A stretch of DNA of 64,000 nt from Gracilibacillus caseinilyticus (GTDB lineage: Bacteria > Bacillota > Bacilli > Bacillales > Amphibacillaceae), in assembly GCF_022919115.1 (NCBI RefSeq), contig NZ_CP095072.1, positions 62,001 through 126,000 of the forward strand, in the 5' to 3' direction. A program made the translations under genes and the position numbers. Shown here in pieces: positions 43,110 to 55,954 of this stretch; within the stretch, counting starts at the first letter, position 1; each line of letters opens with the position of its first letter. The notes under the pieces were generated by a model. It saw only the letters and a program-made list of their open reading frames with translations, ran no database searches and was not told the DNA's origin.

Positions 43110-46100
43110 GTTTTCTCTCTCCTTCATGTAATGATTTAAGAATTTGAGCACCAATTTCAGCAAGAGGTGCTGGCTGACACATATCCTTATGGCGACATGC
43201 TACTTCATATTCTTCGATATCACCAGTTACATATGGCTTCCACGTATCGGTATAAATGGGGTCGAACCATTCCGGGATGATGGTAGATCGGAAGAATAGC
43301 AAATCACCACGATACGGTTCTGGCTGATAGTCTTTTAGAATACTGACCGAATTAACATACGTATCCTTTAAATTCATCAATGTTTCGTGGTCTAAGCTGG
43401 CCAGTGCACTGCCATCTTCCTGAAGCAGCTCACTTACATTCTCAAAGGTTACCTTCTCCTCTCGCAAGCTTTCCGGATCATAGCCGCCAAGGGCAAGCAG
43501 TGCGACAAGTGCCTCATCGTCATCCGGAGCTGCTTTGATTGGTAAATAGAGACTTGGATAAGCGTCCAGCATCACCACCAGTCCAACTTCTTCTCCCTGA
43601 CGCTGCAACTCATTTGCCATCGCATGAATGACATTTCCACCTAACGACCAGCCGACTAAATGGTATGGGCCATGTTCCTGAACGGTCTTAATATGTGCTA
43701 CATAATCCTTCGCCATATCTTGAATCGAGCTTGGCCAGCCTCTTTCTTCGGCTATACCACGAGCTTGTAGTCCGTAAATTGGATAGTCTTTACCTAGTGC
43801 CTGCATCAATCCGGCATAGCACCAGCTCAAGCCACCTGCTGGGTGTACACAAAAGACAGCAGGTTTGGTTCCATTTTTTCTCAGCGGTAGGAGTATATCT
43901 AATGCATTGGCACTTTCACCATCCTCCATTTTTTCCGCCAGTCCTGCAACAGTTGGTGCTTCAAACAAGCTAGCGATCGTAATGTCCTTTCCGAATGATT
44001 GTTTAATGTTAGACATAAGTTTCACAGCTAGCAGCGAGTGACCTCCTAAATCAAAGAAGCCATCATCAATCCCGACATGCGAAAGTCCTAATACGTCTTT
44101 AAACAGCTGACAAAGTAGTTCTTCCGTCGGGGTACGCGGTGTTCGGTCTGAAACAGATCCAGAAAATTGTGGAGCAGGTAATGCTTTTTTATCCAGTTTT
44201 CCATTTGGTGTCAGTGGCCATTCTTCTACATGAACAAACGCAGAAGGTACCATATAATCTGGCAAACGGCTGTCTAGATATGCTTTCCACTCCGCTGTTT
44301 CTAATTTCTTGTCCTCATTTATCTGTAAATAGGCGACAAGACGCTGGTCTCCAGGCTTATCTTCGCGAACGAGTACTGCTACTTGGTTGACATCTTGGTG
44401 CTTAGACAATGCCGTTTCGATCTCACCTAACTCAATACGGAAGCCTCTTATTTTCACTTGGTGATCGGCACGACCGATATAATCAAGTGAGCCATCATCG
44501 CGCCATTTAGCAAGGTCACCAGTTCGATACATACGCGCACCATTTGGTTCAAACGGGTTGGCAACGAATCGATCAGCGGTCAAGTCTTGACGACCTAAAT
44601 AACCTAGCGCCTGTCCATCACCTGATACATACATTTCACCGATCACACCTGATGGCACGGGCTGCAGCCAATTGTCCAATACATACACACCAAGGTCAGG
44701 AATGTTCTGACCTATCACACTATTTGCCCGAATATCGACGATACGCTGATCAAATTCGATATAACTGACATGGACCGTTGTTTCCGTAATGCCGTACATA
44801 TTAATCAGTTTCGGTGCATCATTGGCGTGGCGATCGTACCACTCTTTCAGTCGGCCGGCTTCTATCGCTTCTCCTCCAAAAATAATGTAACGGAGTGATA
44901 AGCTTTGGCCGATTTCCTGATTGTCCCGGTCTGCTTGCATCAACTGATAAAAGGCAGAGGGTGTTTGGTTTAACACCGTTACGTTTTCTTTCACAAGCAG
45001 TTCGAGAAATGCTTCGGGTGAACGGCTGACATCATAGGGCACGATGACGAGACGCCCTCCGTTTAACAATGCCCCCCATATTTCCCATACAGAGAAATCA
45101 AAGGCATAGGAATGGAACAACGTCCAGACATCCTGATGATCAAAATTAAACCAATGATCCGTGGAACCGAACAAGCGGATCACGTTTTGGTGTGGGATAA
45201 CGACGCCCTTCGGATTGCCTGTTGATCCGGATGTATAAATTACATACGCTGGATCCATTGGCGTTACTGGTCTACTTCGATCCCGATCAGTCGGATTGGT
45301 ATCATTCTGTTGTTCTAATGCTTTTACTACCGCTGGTTCATCCAGCACGATCAGCTCTTCGCCATCCTTATCTTTCACAGCTTCGATATGTGCGGAAGTT
45401 GTAAGGATACATACAGGTTGAGCATCTTCCTTCATATAACGGATTCTTGCTGCAGGATAATTTGGATCAAGCGGTACATATGCTGCACCTGTTTTTAATA
45501 TTGCTAGCAGCCCAACTACCATGTCTACTGATCGCGACATCGCTAGCGCAACAAACTGTCCTGGTCCTACACCTTTATCTATCATAAGATGCGAGAGACC
45601 ATTCACTCGCTTGTTCAATTCTTCGTATGTCAGTACGATGTCTTCATAGCTTAATGCCAGTTGATCTGGGTACTTTTGCACTTGTTTCTCAAAAGCGGCA
45701 ATTACCGTTTCTTCTGCAATTTCCATCTGCTCCGGACTACCTAAGTCTAACATCTTCGCTTTCTGCTGTTCACCTAACATATCAATCTGCGAAATAGTCT
45801 GATCAGCTTCAGCTGCTGCATGATCTAGAAAGCGCAGCAATTGATCTACTAGTCTCTCAATAGTGTCTCGTTTAAACAGTTCGGTACTGTATTCTACTAA
45901 GCCTTGTAAACCTTCACCTTCATCACGTCCATGTTCAGTAAACTCGAATGTCAGATCAAACTTAGAGGTTCCTACACTGCGAATACTGACGTTGCTGTCT
46001 AATTCCGGCAGATCTAACGATGCTTCCGGTGTATTCTGTAAGATTAACATGACTTGAAACAATGGATGCTTCGCTTTCGATCGGACCGGATTCAGCACCT

Positions 46101-49100
46101 CTACCAGTCTTTCAAACGGCAGCTCCTGATTTTCATAAGCACTAATGTTCACGGAACGAACACGGGCAAGCAGTTCACGAAAACTTGGATCATTGGATGT
46201 ATCTGTCCGGAGAACAAGTGTATTAATAAATAAACCGACAAGGTCTGTTAAAGACTGTTCGTTTCGGCCAGCCACCGGACTTCCTAATGGAATATCCTCG
46301 CCTGCTCCAATTCGCGTTAACAGTGCACTTACTCCTGCTTGCAGAACCATGAATAAACTTACTTCATTCTCTTTCGCAACCTGCTCCAGTCGTTGATGGA
46401 GAGAAGGATGGAGTGTAAAGGCAAACGTCCCCCCTTGATGAGTGGATGCTGCAGGTCTTGGATAATCAGTCGGCAACTCCAATTGGTCTGGTAAATCAGC
46501 TAGTTCCTGCTCCCAATACTGAATCTGTTCCGCTATGAAACTATTTTTCCCCTGTTCTTCACTAATCAGATCTTTTTGCCACATAACATAATCTGCATAA
46601 TCAATCGGTAATTCCTCCCAAGCTGGTCTCTCTTGTAATAAACGGGCTTTATAAGCCTCTTGTAAATCCTGTGTGAACGGATAAAGAGACCAGCCATCTC
46701 CGACCATATGATGGATAAGCACAAGTAATGTGTAACGTCCATTCCCCTGATCAAATAATCGGATCTGACAAGAGGGTTCTTCCGACAGATGGAAAGAATA
46801 TTGGACAGCATCTTCTAATACCTGTTCGATATGTTCTGGTTTCACTTTCTCGATAGGAAGTGCCGGTATTACTTGTTCTGCTTCGATGATCGATTGGAAT
46901 GGTTCGCCATCATGTTCTTTAAAAATAGTCCGAAGCGGCGGATGACGATCGACCACATCACAGAGTGCTTGATGCATGGCTGTCAGATCAAGATTACCTT
47001 GAAGCTCAATCACCATCGGGATATTGTAAGTCGGGCTCGCCCCTTCTAATTGATGCAGGAACCATAATCGCTTCTGAGCAAAGGATAAGCCTATCTCGTC
47101 TGGTTTTTCCCTTTTTTCAATCGACGGTTTCACCTTTCCTCCCACATTCAGCTGATGAACAAGCCCTGCTACAGTAGGTGCTTCAAACAGCTTACCAATG
47201 CTGATCTCCACTTCAAACTCATCTCGAATTCGATTAATTAAACGTCCTGCCAGTAACGAATGCCCCCCTAAATAAAAGAAATGATCATGTACACCAACAT
47301 GTGGAAGGTCCAGTACCTCCGCAAATAATTCCGTTAAGTGTTTTTCCTGAGGGGTTCTTGGTTCACGATCATGTGAGGTACTCACTTGCTGCGGTGCAGG
47401 TAACGCTTTTTTGTTAATTTTACCGTTCGGTGTTAACGGAAAGGCATCGAGTACTACAATTGCTGATGGCACCATATATTCGGGCAAGTATTCGTACGCT
47501 AACTCGTGTAATTCCGCAGAAATCGATTCAGATGGCGCTGTGACATAGGCAACGAGACGCTTATCACCAGGGCGATCCTCTCTGACGATTACTTTCGCCT
47601 GATATACTTGGTTATGCTTGGCTAATATCGATTCGATCTCACCAGGTTCAATCCGAAATCCTCTTACTTTCACCTGATCGTCTACTCTGCCTCCGTAATG
47701 TAATGTACCGTCCGGATTCCATAAGGCACGGTCTCCCGTACAATACATCCGTTCTCCAGCTCCATCAAACGGATTCGCTACAAAACGCTCCGCCGTTAAA
47801 GCCGTTCGACGGTTATACCCTGCCGCAAGTCCGTTGCCGGCAATATACATGTTGCCCATTACACCAGGAGGAACTGGCTGGAGACTGTCGTCCAAAATAT
47901 AGATTTGGGTATTCAGAATTGGTTTACCGATGGATGGCGTCTCTTCCACTTCCTGCTCAAACATCATCGCGGTTGACCAAATTGTTGTTTCTGTTGGACC
48001 ATAAAGATTTGTGATCTTACATCCTTGCTGATGCAGAGACTGTGCCAACGTTTGTGGCAAAGCTTCGCCACCAACAAGCACTTCTACACCATGTAGTGCA
48101 TCAGCGTTCTCTGCTACAATCGACTGCCACAATGTCGGGGTCGCTTGCATGATGGTAACGGCCTGATCTTTCATCTTCTCTGTCAATTTTCGTGGATCTT
48201 GAATCGTTTTTTTCTCGACAACTATACACGTTGCTCCACTTAATAATGGTAAAAATAATTCCAATACAGATATATCGAAGGCTATCGTCGTGACCGCCAT
48301 TAACCGGTCTTGTCCGGTAAGCAAGAACTTCTGCCGCATCGCAAACAAGAAGTTCGTAATGCCTCCATGTGTCACCATTACCCCTTTTGGATTACCTGTT
48401 GACCCTGATGTATAGATCATATATACAGGATCATCCCAAGTTACGTCAGTCTCTGGGAAGTGTTGCCCTCGGTATGATTGCATCTCTTTTTGTACCAGAG
48501 AATTATCGAGCACGAGACAAGGAACATCGTTAGATTGAAAAACGTTCTGGATCTCCTGGTAGGTAATGGCATAGATCGGGCTGGCATCACGCAGCACATA
48601 ACCAATCCGGTCAGAAGGATAACTCGGATCAATTGGTACATACACAGCTCCAATATTCATCACTGCTAGCATGGCAATTACCATGTCCTCGGAACGCGGC
48701 ATAGATACTGCAATCACATCGCCTTTTTTGACGCCTCGATGATCTAATACATGGGATAATTGATTGACTTTTTCATCAACCGCGGCATAAGTATAGCTTT
48801 TATCACGAAATACAAGAGCTGTCGCCTCTGGTGTTCTACTTCGTTGCTCTCTAAATGCAGAGACAACAGAAATCATCGGGACAACGAGTGGCGTATCATT
48901 CCATTTCTCTAGCACTCGATCAAGTTCTTCTTCGAGCAGAAGGTGATAGCGACCGATCGAATCTTCAAAATTTTGATAGGCCAAATCTTTTATGTTTTTC
49001 ACCATGCGTTGGACATGGAGCGCTACGTCCGTTTGTTTATATATATCGGGATTATAATCAAGATCGATTCTGATTCCTTGCTCGTCTTGCTGGTCATATA

Positions 49101-50253
49101 CATTTACCGATAAATCATCAACAGGTCCTGTAGCTAGTTTGTGGGTAACACCTTTCACTTCACCGAAATGCCAATCATAGGTAAATGGCATAATATTGAC
49201 TTGAGGTCCAAACAACCTGCTTTGGTCACCAACTTTATTTAAATCACGGCGTAAATCCTCATGCCGGTAATACTGATGCTGCTGGACCTGTTGCATTGCC
49301 GCTCTTATTTGGTGTAACAATGCCAGGAAAGACTGATCGGATTGCACTGTCACTCGAAGTGGCAGAATATTCATGACCATTGATGGCACATTGATCGATT
49401 TCGAACCCATTCGGTTCATCATTGGAACACTTAAGACAACATCATCTGATCCCGTCAATCGATGAACATATAAGGCGACAGAGGCCATCATCACCTCTGA
49501 CCAATGAAAACGGTACTGCTGCGCCTTCTTCTTGAGCAGTTCAAACGCAGTTCTATCGAGATAATCTGTGCACTGTCCCACTGTTTTAGGTAACATGGAA
49601 GTCTCTTCTGTTAAGCTGACTACTTCAGGCTCATCAGCGAATTGGTCGATCCAAAATAGCCGATCGTCTTCAAATTTCTCTGATTGACGATATGCTTGAT
49701 CCTCCTCTACCACAGATTCAAACGTTGAACCCTTTCGCTCTTGCTCATCATCAGCTTTTCCGTTTAGCAAGGATTGATAATGATTGACCACAGACTGATT
49801 GAGCAGGGTAAAACCATACGCATCTATGGCAATATGATGGATTTTTTGATACCAATAGTAATGGTCTTCCTCTAACTTAAATAAGACCTGCTTAAATAAC
49901 GCTTCCTTGCTCAAATCAATCGCGGTCGCCACGTCTTCTTTCATCCAACGGTACGCTTGTTCACAAGGGTTCTGTTCATTACTAAGATCCATTAACCGAA
50001 ACGGTACCTTTCGCTCGCTGCGTATTGTTTGGATCGGTCCGTCACCTTCATCGGCAAATTGCATCTGAAGAGCATCCGCTTCACGCATCGTCTTTCTAAT
50101 CGCTTCTTCAAAGTAATCAATATGTAACGGACCGCGAATATCGACATACTCTGCCGTATTATAAATCGGGTTAGCCGGTTCAAGCTGTTGTGCATACCAT
50201 ATTCCAGTCTGCGCGCCAGTCAATGGCCAGTGCTGCGCAATTGTCTGCTGCAT
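43093..50253 (-). CDS. dhbF: Bacillibactin-type nonribosomal peptide synthetase DhbF (C-A-T-C-A-T-TE)
   Basis: A 2386-residue, two-module synthetase. Condensation 1 (about 1-430, HHIAIDAYG near 142); adenylation 1 (about 450-955); carrier 1 (LGGHSLLAG, Ser near 998); condensation 2 (about 1050-1485, HHMVGDGWS near 1184); adenylation 2 (about 1515-2025); carrier 2 (LGGHSLLAV, Ser near 2072); thioesterase (GWSLGGN near 2203). Pocket residues read by eye are DILQLGLIW for A1 (glycine) and DFWNIGMVH for A2 (threonine), the DhbF codes. It would join DHB-Gly-Thr units and trimerise them on the TE domain. ATG 50253 follows GGGAGGC; a GTG-like upstream extension lacks family similarity. Confidence 0.96.
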   Translation of the reverse strand: MQQTIAQHWPLTGAQTGIWYAQQLEPANPIYNTAEYVDIRGPLHIDYFEEAIRKTMREADALQMQFADEGDGPIQTIRSERKVPFRLMDLSNEQNPCEQAYRWMKEDVATAIDLSKEALFKQVLFKLEEDHYYWYQKIHHIAIDAYGFTLLNQSVVNHYQSLLNGKADDEQERKGSTFESVVEEDQAYRQSEKFEDDRLFWIDQFADEPEVVSLTEETSMLPKTVGQCTDYLDRTAFELLKKKAQQYRFHWSEVMMASVALYVHRLTGSDDVVLSVPMMNRMGSKSINVPSMVMNILPLRVTVQSDQSFLALLHQIRAAMQQVQQHQYYRHEDLRRDLNKVGDQSRLFGPQVNIMPFTYDWHFGEVKGVTHKLATGPVDDLSVNVYDQQDEQGIRIDLDYNPDIYKQTDVALHVQRMVKNIKDLAYQNFEDSIGRYHLLLEEELDRVLEKWNDTPLVVPMISVVSAFREQRSRTPEATALVFRDKSYTYAAVDEKVNQLSHVLDHRGVKKGDVIAVSMPRSEDMVIAMLAVMNIGAVYVPIDPSYPSDRIGYVLRDASPIYAITYQEIQNVFQSNDVPCLVLDNSLVQKEMQSYRGQHFPETDVTWDDPVYMIYTSGSTGNPKGVMVTHGGITNFLFAMRQKFLLTGQDRLMAVTTIAFDISVLELFLPLLSGATCIVVEKKTIQDPRKLTEKMKDQAVTIMQATPTLWQSIVAENADALHGVEVLVGGEALPQTLAQSLHQQGCKITNLYGPTETTIWSTAMMFEQEVEETPSIGKPILNTQIYILDDSLQPVPPGVMGNMYIAGNGLAAGYNRRTALTAERFVANPFDGAGERMYCTGDRALWNPDGTLHYGGRVDDQVKVRGFRIEPGEIESILAKHNQVYQAKVIVREDRPGDKRLVAYVTAPSESISAELHELAYEYLPEYMVPSAIVVLDAFPLTPNGKINKKALPAPQQVSTSHDREPRTPQEKHLTELFAEVLDLPHVGVHDHFFYLGGHSLLAGRLINRIRDEFEVEISIGKLFEAPTVAGLVHQLNVGGKVKPSIEKREKPDEIGLSFAQKRLWFLHQLEGASPTYNIPMVIELQGNLDLTAMHQALCDVVDRHPPLRTIFKEHDGEPFQSIIEAEQVIPALPIEKVKPEHIEQVLEDAVQYSFHLSEEPSCQIRLFDQGNGRYTLLVLIHHMVGDGWSLYPFTQDLQEAYKARLLQERPAWEELPIDYADYVMWQKDLISEEQGKNSFIAEQIQYWEQELADLPDQLELPTDYPRPAASTHQGGTFAFTLHPSLHQRLEQVAKENEVSLFMVLQAGVSALLTRIGAGEDIPLGSPVAGRNEQSLTDLVGLFINTLVLRTDTSNDPSFRELLARVRSVNISAYENQELPFERLVEVLNPVRSKAKHPLFQVMLILQNTPEASLDLPELDSNVSIRSVGTSKFDLTFEFTEHGRDEGEGLQGLVEYSTELFKRDTIERLVDQLLRFLDHAAAEADQTISQIDMLGEQQKAKMLDLGSPEQMEIAEETVIAAFEKQVQKYPDQLALSYEDIVLTYEELNKRVNGLSHLMIDKGVGPGQFVALAMSRSVDMVVGLLAILKTGAAYVPLDPNYPAARIRYMKEDAQPVCILTTSAHIEAVKDKDGEELIVLDEPAVVKALEQQNDTNPTDRDRSRPVTPMDPAYVIYTSGSTGNPKGVVIPHQNVIRLFGSTDHWFNFDHQDVWTLFHSYAFDFSVWEIWGALLNGGRLVIVPYDVSRSPEAFLELLVKENVTVLNQTPSAFYQLMQADRDNQEIGQSLSLRYIIFGGEAIEAGRLKEWYDRHANDAPKLINMYGITETTVHVSYIEFDQRIVDIRANSVIGQNIPDLGVYVLDNWLQPVPSGVIGEMYVSGDGQALGYLGRQDLTADRFVANPFEPNGARMYRTGDLAKWRDDGSLDYIGRADHQVKIRGFRIELGEIETALSKHQDVNQVAVLVREDKPGDQRLVAYLQINEDKKLETAEWKAYLDSRLPDYMVPSAFVHVEEWPLTPNGKLDKKALPAPQFSGSVSDRTPRTPTEELLCQLFKDVLGLSHVGIDDGFFDLGGHSLLAVKLMSNIKQSFGKDITIASLFEAPTVAGLAEKMEDGESANALDILLPLRKNGTKPAVFCVHPAGGLSWCYAGLMQALGKDYPIYGLQARGIAEERGWPSSIQDMAKDYVAHIKTVQEHGPYHLVGWSLGGNVIHAMANELQRQGEEVGLVVMLDAYPSLYLPIKAAPDDDEALVALLALGGYDPESLREEKVTFENVSELLQEDGSALASLDHETLMNLKDTYVNSVSILKDYQPEPYRGDLLFFRSTIIPEWFDPIYTDTWKPYVTGDIEEYEVACRHKDMCQPAPLAEIGAQILKSLHEGERKHEESI

Positions 50254-50275
50254 AAAAACTTGCCTCCCTTTCCAA

Positions 50276-51166
50276 TTAGACACTTTGCTTTTGATAGTTG
50301 ATTATTTTGGTCCACCAATCATTCAATGTTGGGTTTTCCGCCAATGTGACAAAGTCGACATCGATTCCTTCTTGTCGCAATTCTTCTCTGACACTCATCA
50401 ATCGGATCGAATCAAGCCCGACATCAAGGAGATTCTCCTGACCTTTCAACTCATCTGGTGATTGGTCCAATAACTCTGCCACTCTATTTCGCAACCCTTC
50501 AAAAGAAGTAAATTGTAAGTCGTCTTGCTTTTGCTGTATTGCTTGTAATACTTGCTCTAAAGTGATTGTGACACCACAACGTGTCGCTACATAATTTAAT
50601 GCCATATGGTGTTTTTCCACAGAAAAATCCGCTATCGCATCAGCTACCAGAAAGCTTTGAACATCCTCCATGAATGCCTCTGTGGCAGTTACTAAACAGC
50701 CAATATGCGCATAAACGCCAGTGATAACCAGCTGATCGCGACCTGTAGCTTCAAGAAATGATTGCAAGCTTGTCCGTTTAAAGGCACTATAACGCCATTT
50801 TGTTAACACAAGGTCCTCTTCATCTGGTGTGATGGTATCGGTAATTTTGGTCACTGATTCATCATCTGTTAGTCCACCTCCCCAAAAGTCTGTCAGCAGA
50901 GCTCTGTCTTTTGGATCCTGATCTCCTGGCTGTGCAGTATAAACAACCGGAATTCCAAGTGCCTTACACTGTTCTTTTAACTTCTCGATGTTATTAACTA
51001 GTTCAGGAATTGGCGATTGCTTCTGATCATAAGCATTCAGGAAATACTGCTGCATATCATGAATCAGAAGGACAGCTCGGTCTGCATCCACCTCCCATGA
51101 GACACAATTATCTGGTAAATCTTCTTTTGATGGCATTTGATAAGATGGAATGGTTGGTAATCCCAT
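50276..51166 (-). CDS. dhbB: Isochorismatase with aryl carrier domain, DhbB
   Basis: A 296-residue bifunctional protein. Residues 1-210 are the isochorismatase ([15 protein letters not shown] with catalytic Asp; [15 protein letters not shown] with Lys; [14 protein letters not shown]). Residues 225-296 are the aryl carrier domain, with the phosphopantetheine Ser in [16 protein letters not shown]. It converts isochorismate to 2,3-dihydro-2,3-DHB and later carries activated DHB. ATG 51166 was chosen over the GTG 9 bases earlier because AAGGAAG lies 8 nt upstream. 22 nt precede dhbF. Confidence 0.96.
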   Translation of the reverse strand: MGLPTIPSYQMPSKEDLPDNCVSWEVDADRAVLLIHDMQQYFLNAYDQKQSPIPELVNNIEKLKEQCKALGIPVVYTAQPGDQDPKDRALLTDFWGGGLTDDESVTKITDTITPDEEDLVLTKWRYSAFKRTSLQSFLEATGRDQLVITGVYAHIGCLVTATEAFMEDVQSFLVADAIADFSVEKHHMALNYVATRCGVTITLEQVLQAIQQKQDDLQFTSFEGLRNRVAELLDQSPDELKGQENLLDVGLDSIRLMSVREELRQEGIDVDFVTLAENPTLNDWWTKIINYQKQSV

Positions 51167-51187
51167 TATCCACACTTCCTTTCTCGT

Positions 51188-52801
51188 TTATTTTACTTTC
51201 ACTAATTTATCCGAAATCTGTTGTCTTAATTGCTTTTTGCTCACTTTTCCTAGGGCAGTTTGCGGGAAGGATTCTACCCATTCGACTCGGTCAGGAATCT
51301 TGTATGTAGCCAATCCTCGTTCTTCCAAAAAGGAACGGATGACAGCCGTGGTTTGTTTTTCTCCCTTCGGTATGATGAACGCACAAGAACGTTCCCCTAA
51401 GAAATGATCGGGCATCGAGACAATCGCTGCATCATACACGTTTGGGTGCGCGAGCAAATGATTTTCTACTTCTTCTGCTGCAATTTTTTCACCACCGCGA
51501 TTGATTTGATCCTTGTCCCTTCCTTCGACCGTGATACTTCCATCTCCATTACGTCTGACAAGATCTCCTGTTCGATAGAATCCATCATCTGTAAATGATT
51601 TCTTATTATGCTGTTCCGCTTTATAATAGCCACGAATTGTATAAGGTCCTCTCGTTAACAGTTCACCTACTTCACCGATCGCAACCTCCTGATCCTCTTC
51701 ATCTACGATACGAATTTCATCATAGGCTGACATCGGTCGACCCTGTGTATGAATAATCGTTTCTTCCGGATCATCCAGGCGTGTGTAATTGACCAGACCT
51801 TCTGCCATACCAAACACTTGCTGCAGCTGACAACCGAAGGCAGGTCGTATTCGTTTCGCACTTTCCGCACTGAATTTAGCCCCACCGACTTGTATCACTT
51901 GCAAACTGGAAAAATCATATGAACGTGATTTAATTGCTTCAAGCCAAATCAACGCAATAGGTGGGACCATTCCGGTAATCGTTACTTTTTCCTTTTCAAT
52001 GAGCGGAAATGCTTCATCCGGACTTGAGCCACTGGATAAAACAATTCTTCCACCTGCATAGATGGTTCCCAACACACCTGGCGAACTTAACGGAAAATTA
52101 TGCGCAATAGGTAAAACAGTGAGATAGACACTGTCCTCTGTCAGTTCGCAAACCTCGTTACTTTTTATCAAGCTGTACATATAATCATCATGTGTTCGTG
52201 GAATCAGCTTCGAACGCCCCGTACTTCCTCCAGACAACTGCAGAAAAGCAACATCTGACGATTTTACATCTGGCTTTTCCAAAGGAGCGTCTTTATATAA
52301 ATCTGTTAAACTGATAAACTGTTCGACCTCTCCATGAACGATAACATGCTGGAGTGTCGGCACCTCTTCCTTTACGCTTTGAGCCATCGGCAAGTAATTG
52401 TAACCGGCATGCTTGTCGGCTGCAATATACGCTTTGGCTTCTGAAAACTCACAGAAATACTGTATTTCACTATAGCGATGAGTTGGTAATGCAAAAACTG
52501 GCAAAGCACCTAGATTAAATAAAGCGAAAATCACTTCAAAAAATGCTATCTGATTGGGCAGCTGCACTACGACTCGATCTTCTTTTTCAATACCAAGCTG
52601 CTGCAAGCCAACCGCTAATCGTTCCACTCGCTCCTGCAGCTGTGCATAGCTGATATGTTCGTCATGTGTGGAGAGGACGATTCGATCACCGTTCTGTTCT
52701 GCCCGGTTTCGTAACATCTCATCAAATGTTTCCCCTTTCCAGCAGCCTTGTTCACGATAATATGCTGCCAATTCCGCTGGCCATGTCGGACAACCTTCCA
52801 C
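51188..52801 (-). CDS. dhbE: 2,3-dihydroxybenzoate-AMP ligase DhbE
   Basis: A 537-residue stand-alone adenylation enzyme that activates 2,3-DHB and loads it onto DhbB. Core motifs: [21 protein letters not shown] (A3, shown as LQLSGGSTG), [12 protein letters not shown] near 235 (the aryl-acid ligase pocket), [15 protein letters not shown] (A5), [13 protein letters not shown] (A7) and [19 protein letters not shown] (A8). The start is GTG at 52799-52801 with AGGAGGG 8 nt upstream and begins 13 nt after the dhbC stop. DhbE of B. subtilis is 539 residues. Confidence 0.96.
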   Translation of the reverse strand: MEGCPTWPAELAAYYREQGCWKGETFDEMLRNRAEQNGDRIVLSTHDEHISYAQLQERVERLAVGLQQLGIEKEDRVVVQLPNQIAFFEVIFALFNLGALPVFALPTHRYSEIQYFCEFSEAKAYIAADKHAGYNYLPMAQSVKEEVPTLQHVIVHGEVEQFISLTDLYKDAPLEKPDVKSSDVAFLQLSGGSTGRSKLIPRTHDDYMYSLIKSNEVCELTEDSVYLTVLPIAHNFPLSSPGVLGTIYAGGRIVLSSGSSPDEAFPLIEKEKVTITGMVPPIALIWLEAIKSRSYDFSSLQVIQVGGAKFSAESAKRIRPAFGCQLQQVFGMAEGLVNYTRLDDPEETIIHTQGRPMSAYDEIRIVDEEDQEVAIGEVGELLTRGPYTIRGYYKAEQHNKKSFTDDGFYRTGDLVRRNGDGSITVEGRDKDQINRGGEKIAAEEVENHLLAHPNVYDAAIVSMPDHFLGERSCAFIIPKGEKQTTAVIRSFLEERGLATYKIPDRVEWVESFPQTALGKVSKKQLRQQISDKLVKVK

Positions 52802-52813
52802 AAATAATCCCTC

Positions 52814-54001
52814 CTAGTTATCATGAATTCCCATTGCACGTAGCATGGTTTGCATTTTCGCACCTGTTTCGGCTAATTCTTCCTCTGCTTTCGATCCGGC
52901 AACAACACCCGCTCCTGCAAACAGCTGCATCGAGTGATCGGTTGCTTCGGCACAACGAATCGTGACAATCCATTCCCCGTCACCTCGTTCATTGCACCAG
53001 CCGACCATACCGGTAAAATATTGGCGGTCAAATGGTTCAATATAGCGGATAGCCTCATGTGCCGCTTCTGTCGGATGACCGCAAACAGCAGGTGTCGGAT
53101 GAAGAGCTGTCGCTAATTCTAAAGATGATGTTTTTTCATCTCTGACAATCCCTTTCACCTCAGTGGACAGGTGCCACATTGTTTCTGTTTTGATTAAGGA
53201 TGGTTTATCTGGTACATGAATCATTTCACATAAAGGATCCAGCGACTCTTTCACGGCTCGAACAACCACTGCATGTTCATGAAGGTCTTTAGCAGATTGA
53301 ATCAGTTCGTCTGCACGTCGTTGGTCTTCCGCCGGATCATTACTGCGAGGACGAGAACCGGCTAATGGATTGGCCATTACCATAAATCCTGACTTAGAAA
53401 CCAATAGTTCCGGACTTGCACCAATCAATGTTCGAGGTCGATCATTTTCTTTTGGCAAATCAAGCGCAAATGTATAGCCGCTTGGATTATGATGTGCCAG
53501 ATTGAATAGGATAGATTCGACTTGAATCGGTTGATCCGATGTCATTCGTAAGGAACGTGATAAAACAAGCTTCTCCATATCACCTTTTTTAATCCGATCT
53601 AAACCATCATTTATACCTCGTTCGTAATCCTCTGGTATTGGCACAGGCTCGAGTGTATACGAAGCTTGAAGATTGTTATGCTCCTTCACCTCATGATGTT
53701 CTATTGGTCCTGCTATTTCAACTTCTTCCGGGACGACCAATTGGGCTGGGTTCTTTTTATCAAAGGGTACTGCACCTATTACGATAGGGTGTGTATGACC
53801 TGCTTCTTTCGCCTCGGAAATAGCAGATTGAACCGATTCGGCTAGCGTCGGATACTTAGTATCACCGATACTCCATTCGACTCTAGCAAATACTCCACTA
53901 CCTTTTAACGTTTGATTTGGCGAGGCAAGAAAGTAATCTCCCACTTCGTATTTGTTCATTAACTCGTTACCAGTTTGCTTTAAAACATCGGTAAGCATCA
54001 T
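52814..54001 (-). CDS. dhbC: Isochorismate synthase DhbC
   Basis: A 395-residue chorismate-utilising enzyme converting chorismate to isochorismate. The N-terminal third is variable; the catalytic part carries [10 protein letters not shown] near 150, [10 protein letters not shown] near 218, [13 protein letters not shown] near 232, [10 protein letters not shown] near 285 and [15 protein letters not shown] near 310. The C-terminal [22 protein letters not shown] holds the last metal site (given in part: [14 protein letters not shown]). ATG 54001/53998 pair follows AAGGAGG. 30 nt after dhbA. Confidence 0.96.
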   Translation of the reverse strand: MMLTDVLKQTGNELMNKYEVGDYFLASPNQTLKGSGVFARVEWSIGDTKYPTLAESVQSAISEAKEAGHTHPIVIGAVPFDKKNPAQLVVPEEVEIAGPIEHHEVKEHNNLQASYTLEPVPIPEDYERGINDGLDRIKKGDMEKLVLSRSLRMTSDQPIQVESILFNLAHHNPSGYTFALDLPKENDRPRTLIGASPELLVSKSGFMVMANPLAGSRPRSNDPAEDQRRADELIQSAKDLHEHAVVVRAVKESLDPLCEMIHVPDKPSLIKTETMWHLSTEVKGIVRDEKTSSLELATALHPTPAVCGHPTEAAHEAIRYIEPFDRQYFTGMVGWCNERGDGEWIVTIRCAEATDHSMQLFAGAGVVAGSKAEEELAETGAKMQTMLRAMGIHDN

Positions 54002-54031
54002 TGGCTGAAGACCTCCTTTTTGATTTTTCTA

Positions 54032-54802
54032 CTAAACACCAAGGGTTGCACCACCATCGACACATATATCCTCCATCGTCATATGTCCTGAGCAGTCTGA
54101 TGCCAAGAAAAGAATAGTATCGGCAACGTCTTGGGCTTGTCCCAATTTCTGAAGTGGAATACCGAGACGATATGCCTCCTGTGTACCTTTAATCGATTGC
54201 TCTGCTCCATTCGCATCCGTCCACAGTTGTCGTAGCATATCTGTTTCGGTAGATCCTGGTGATACGACATTGCAGCGAATGTTGTATGACGCAAGTTCGA
54301 GCCCTAAGCACTTTGTATACATGGTGGCAGCTGCTTTCGATGCTGCATAAGCCGCCATTGACATTCTAGGCATTCGTCCTGCATTCGAGCTAACAACTAC
54401 AATGGATCCTTGCTCCCTAGATTTCATACGTCGACTTATAGCTTTCGTGACAATAAAAAGTGATGTCGCATTAACTTCAAAAGTTTGCTCCCAATCCTCT
54501 TGTGTCAATGCATCCACTTCCGCTAAATGAAGTACTCCTGCAACATTCGCGAGAATATCGATAGCACCTATCCTGTTTTCGACGGTTTCCACTAACTCCT
54601 CCACAGCATCAACATCTGAAATATCTACGCAAAATGGCGTGACTTGCGGTTTTTGCTGAAATCTTTCCATGACTTTGCTCTGACAATCGACAGCAGCTAC
54701 ATGTGCTCCTTGTTGTACAAATGATTCAACTACAACACGGCCAATTCCGCCTGCAGCACCTGTAACAATAACTGTTTTGCCTGCTATATCTTGTAATTGC
54801 AT
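54032..54802 (-). CDS. dhbA: 2,3-dihydro-2,3-dihydroxybenzoate dehydrogenase DhbA
   Basis: A 256-residue short-chain dehydrogenase that oxidises 2,3-dihydro-2,3-DHB to 2,3-DHB with NAD+. Nucleotide motif TGAAGGIGRVV is at 14-24, NVAG near 84, the active site VVSSNAGRMPRMSMAAYAAS near 132-151 followed by KAA. ATG 54802 is preceded by AAAGGAGGATGAC; an upstream in-frame start lacks a site. First gene of the dhb operon, 34 nt downstream of a Fur-box-like sequence. Confidence 0.94.
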   Translation of the reverse strand: MQLQDIAGKTVIVTGAAGGIGRVVVESFVQQGAHVAAVDCQSKVMERFQQKPQVTPFCVDISDVDAVEELVETVENRIGAIDILANVAGVLHLAEVDALTQEDWEQTFEVNATSLFIVTKAISRRMKSREQGSIVVVSSNAGRMPRMSMAAYAASKAAATMYTKCLGLELASYNIRCNVVSPGSTETDMLRQLWTDANGAEQSIKGTQEAYRLGIPLQKLGQAQDVADTILFLASDCSGHMTMEDICVDGGATLGV

Positions 54803-54835
54803 GTCATCCTCCTTTCCAATAATTACACACACAAT

Positions 54836-54855
54836 TGATAACGATTATCATTATC
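54836..54855 (-). promoter_or_regulatory. Fur box 1 upstream of dhbA
   Basis: TGATAACGATTATCATTATC matches the Bacillus Fur 7-1-7 box (TGATAATnATTATCA) with one or two mismatches and overlaps a possible -10 (GATAAT on the minus strand). Iron-bound Fur would block the operon. Confidence 0.85.
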
Positions 54856-54870
54856 GGTGATGTCTGTTTA

Positions 54871-54890
54871 AATGATAACCATTCTCAATG
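54871..54890 (-). promoter_or_regulatory. Fur box 2 upstream of dhbA
   Basis: AATGATAACCATTCTCAATG is a second, weaker Fur-box-like palindrome (TGATAAnnATTcTCA), overlapping a possible -35 (TTATCA on the minus strand, 17 bp from GATAAT). The rest of 54891-55148 shows no gene. Confidence 0.65.
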
Positions 54891-55148
54891 AAAAGCGCAA
54901 CCCTTTTTCCATTATTTGAAATAAATTAACTAAGTAATTTACATAAAATGGTATATATAACTCTTTACACATTGCTCCCTGATAAATAACTACTACTACA
55001 AGGACTTACTGTACACTCAACAGGATTTGTGATGACGAGACGAAGACCAGATGTACTATTTTTAGTAGAATATTGCGCTGATTAGTAACAATATTCAGGA
55101 AGAAAGTCTTGATGATAATCTTTATAGTTGTAGGTGAGGTGAACTTAC

Positions 55149-55940
55149 ATGTTCAGAAAAGTTTGGAGAAATAAACATATACGTTTCTATCCGCGTGGTA
55201 GTGGTATCTCCAAGTTTGGGGATGTGTTATCAGGTATGGCTTTTTTATTTTTGGCATACGATCTCACGAAGTTGAATTCTCTGACAACCGTCATGGCGAT
55301 TGCGGAAACCGTGCCCTATTTACTATTTGGATTGATTGGCGGTGTTGTGGCAGATTGGGCAAATAAGAAAAAATTATTAATCATACTTGATTTTAGTGCG
55401 GGTCCCATTGGTCTTGTCCGTTGTATGCTTCTACTATTTGGATCTAATGTCCTTCTATTACTTACTCATCGTCAGTTTTCTTATTCAGAGTATAGGTTGT
55501 TTCTTTAATCCCACGCACAGGACAGTTCTGCCTGCTATTACTCCAGAGGATGACAGAAATATCGTAAACAGCATAAATGATATACTCTCAAGAGGAATTA
55601 AGGTCTTAAGTCCCTTTTTGTCTGTGTGGATATTGAATCATTATGGGACAATTCATTTCTTTACCATTGATACGATCACCTATGCAGTGAGTGCGTGGTG
55701 CATTTCTAGGATTCCAATAACCGAACATCCCCCCGAATTCGGGAACAAAACGGTTAACAATTTGTTTCATTCCATAGCTGAATTTGCTTATTGGGCAACA
55801 TCACACCTTACGATAAGACGGCTATTCCTATTTACGTTTATTACCGTATTTTTTAACACATGGGTTTGGGAAGTTGGGATATTACTTGGATGAGATGAGA
55901 GGGAATAGCGAAGCATGTCATTTTCAATTTTTCTGATTGG
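55149..55940 (+). pseudogene. MFS transporter gene, frameshifted and cut off by a repeat element
   Basis: The first 80 codons (MFRKVWRNKHIRFYPRGSGI; GGVVADWANKKKLLIILDF) are the N-terminal helices of a DHA3-type (macrolide-efflux-like) MFS protein. After about 55395 the protein continues in the +1 frame (VPLVLSVVCFYYLDLMSFYY; CFFNPTHRTVLPAITPEDDR; RRLFLFTFITVFFNTWVWEV). A TGA follows GILLG near 55891, then MSFSIFLIGG before repeat copy E begins at 55955. The C-terminal half (about 160 residues) is absent. ATG follows GTAGGTGAGGTGAACTTAC. Lies next to the Fur-controlled promoter region, so it may once have been a siderophore-related exporter; this is speculation. Confidence 0.82.
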
Positions 55941-55954
55941 GGGGTTACAACCTT

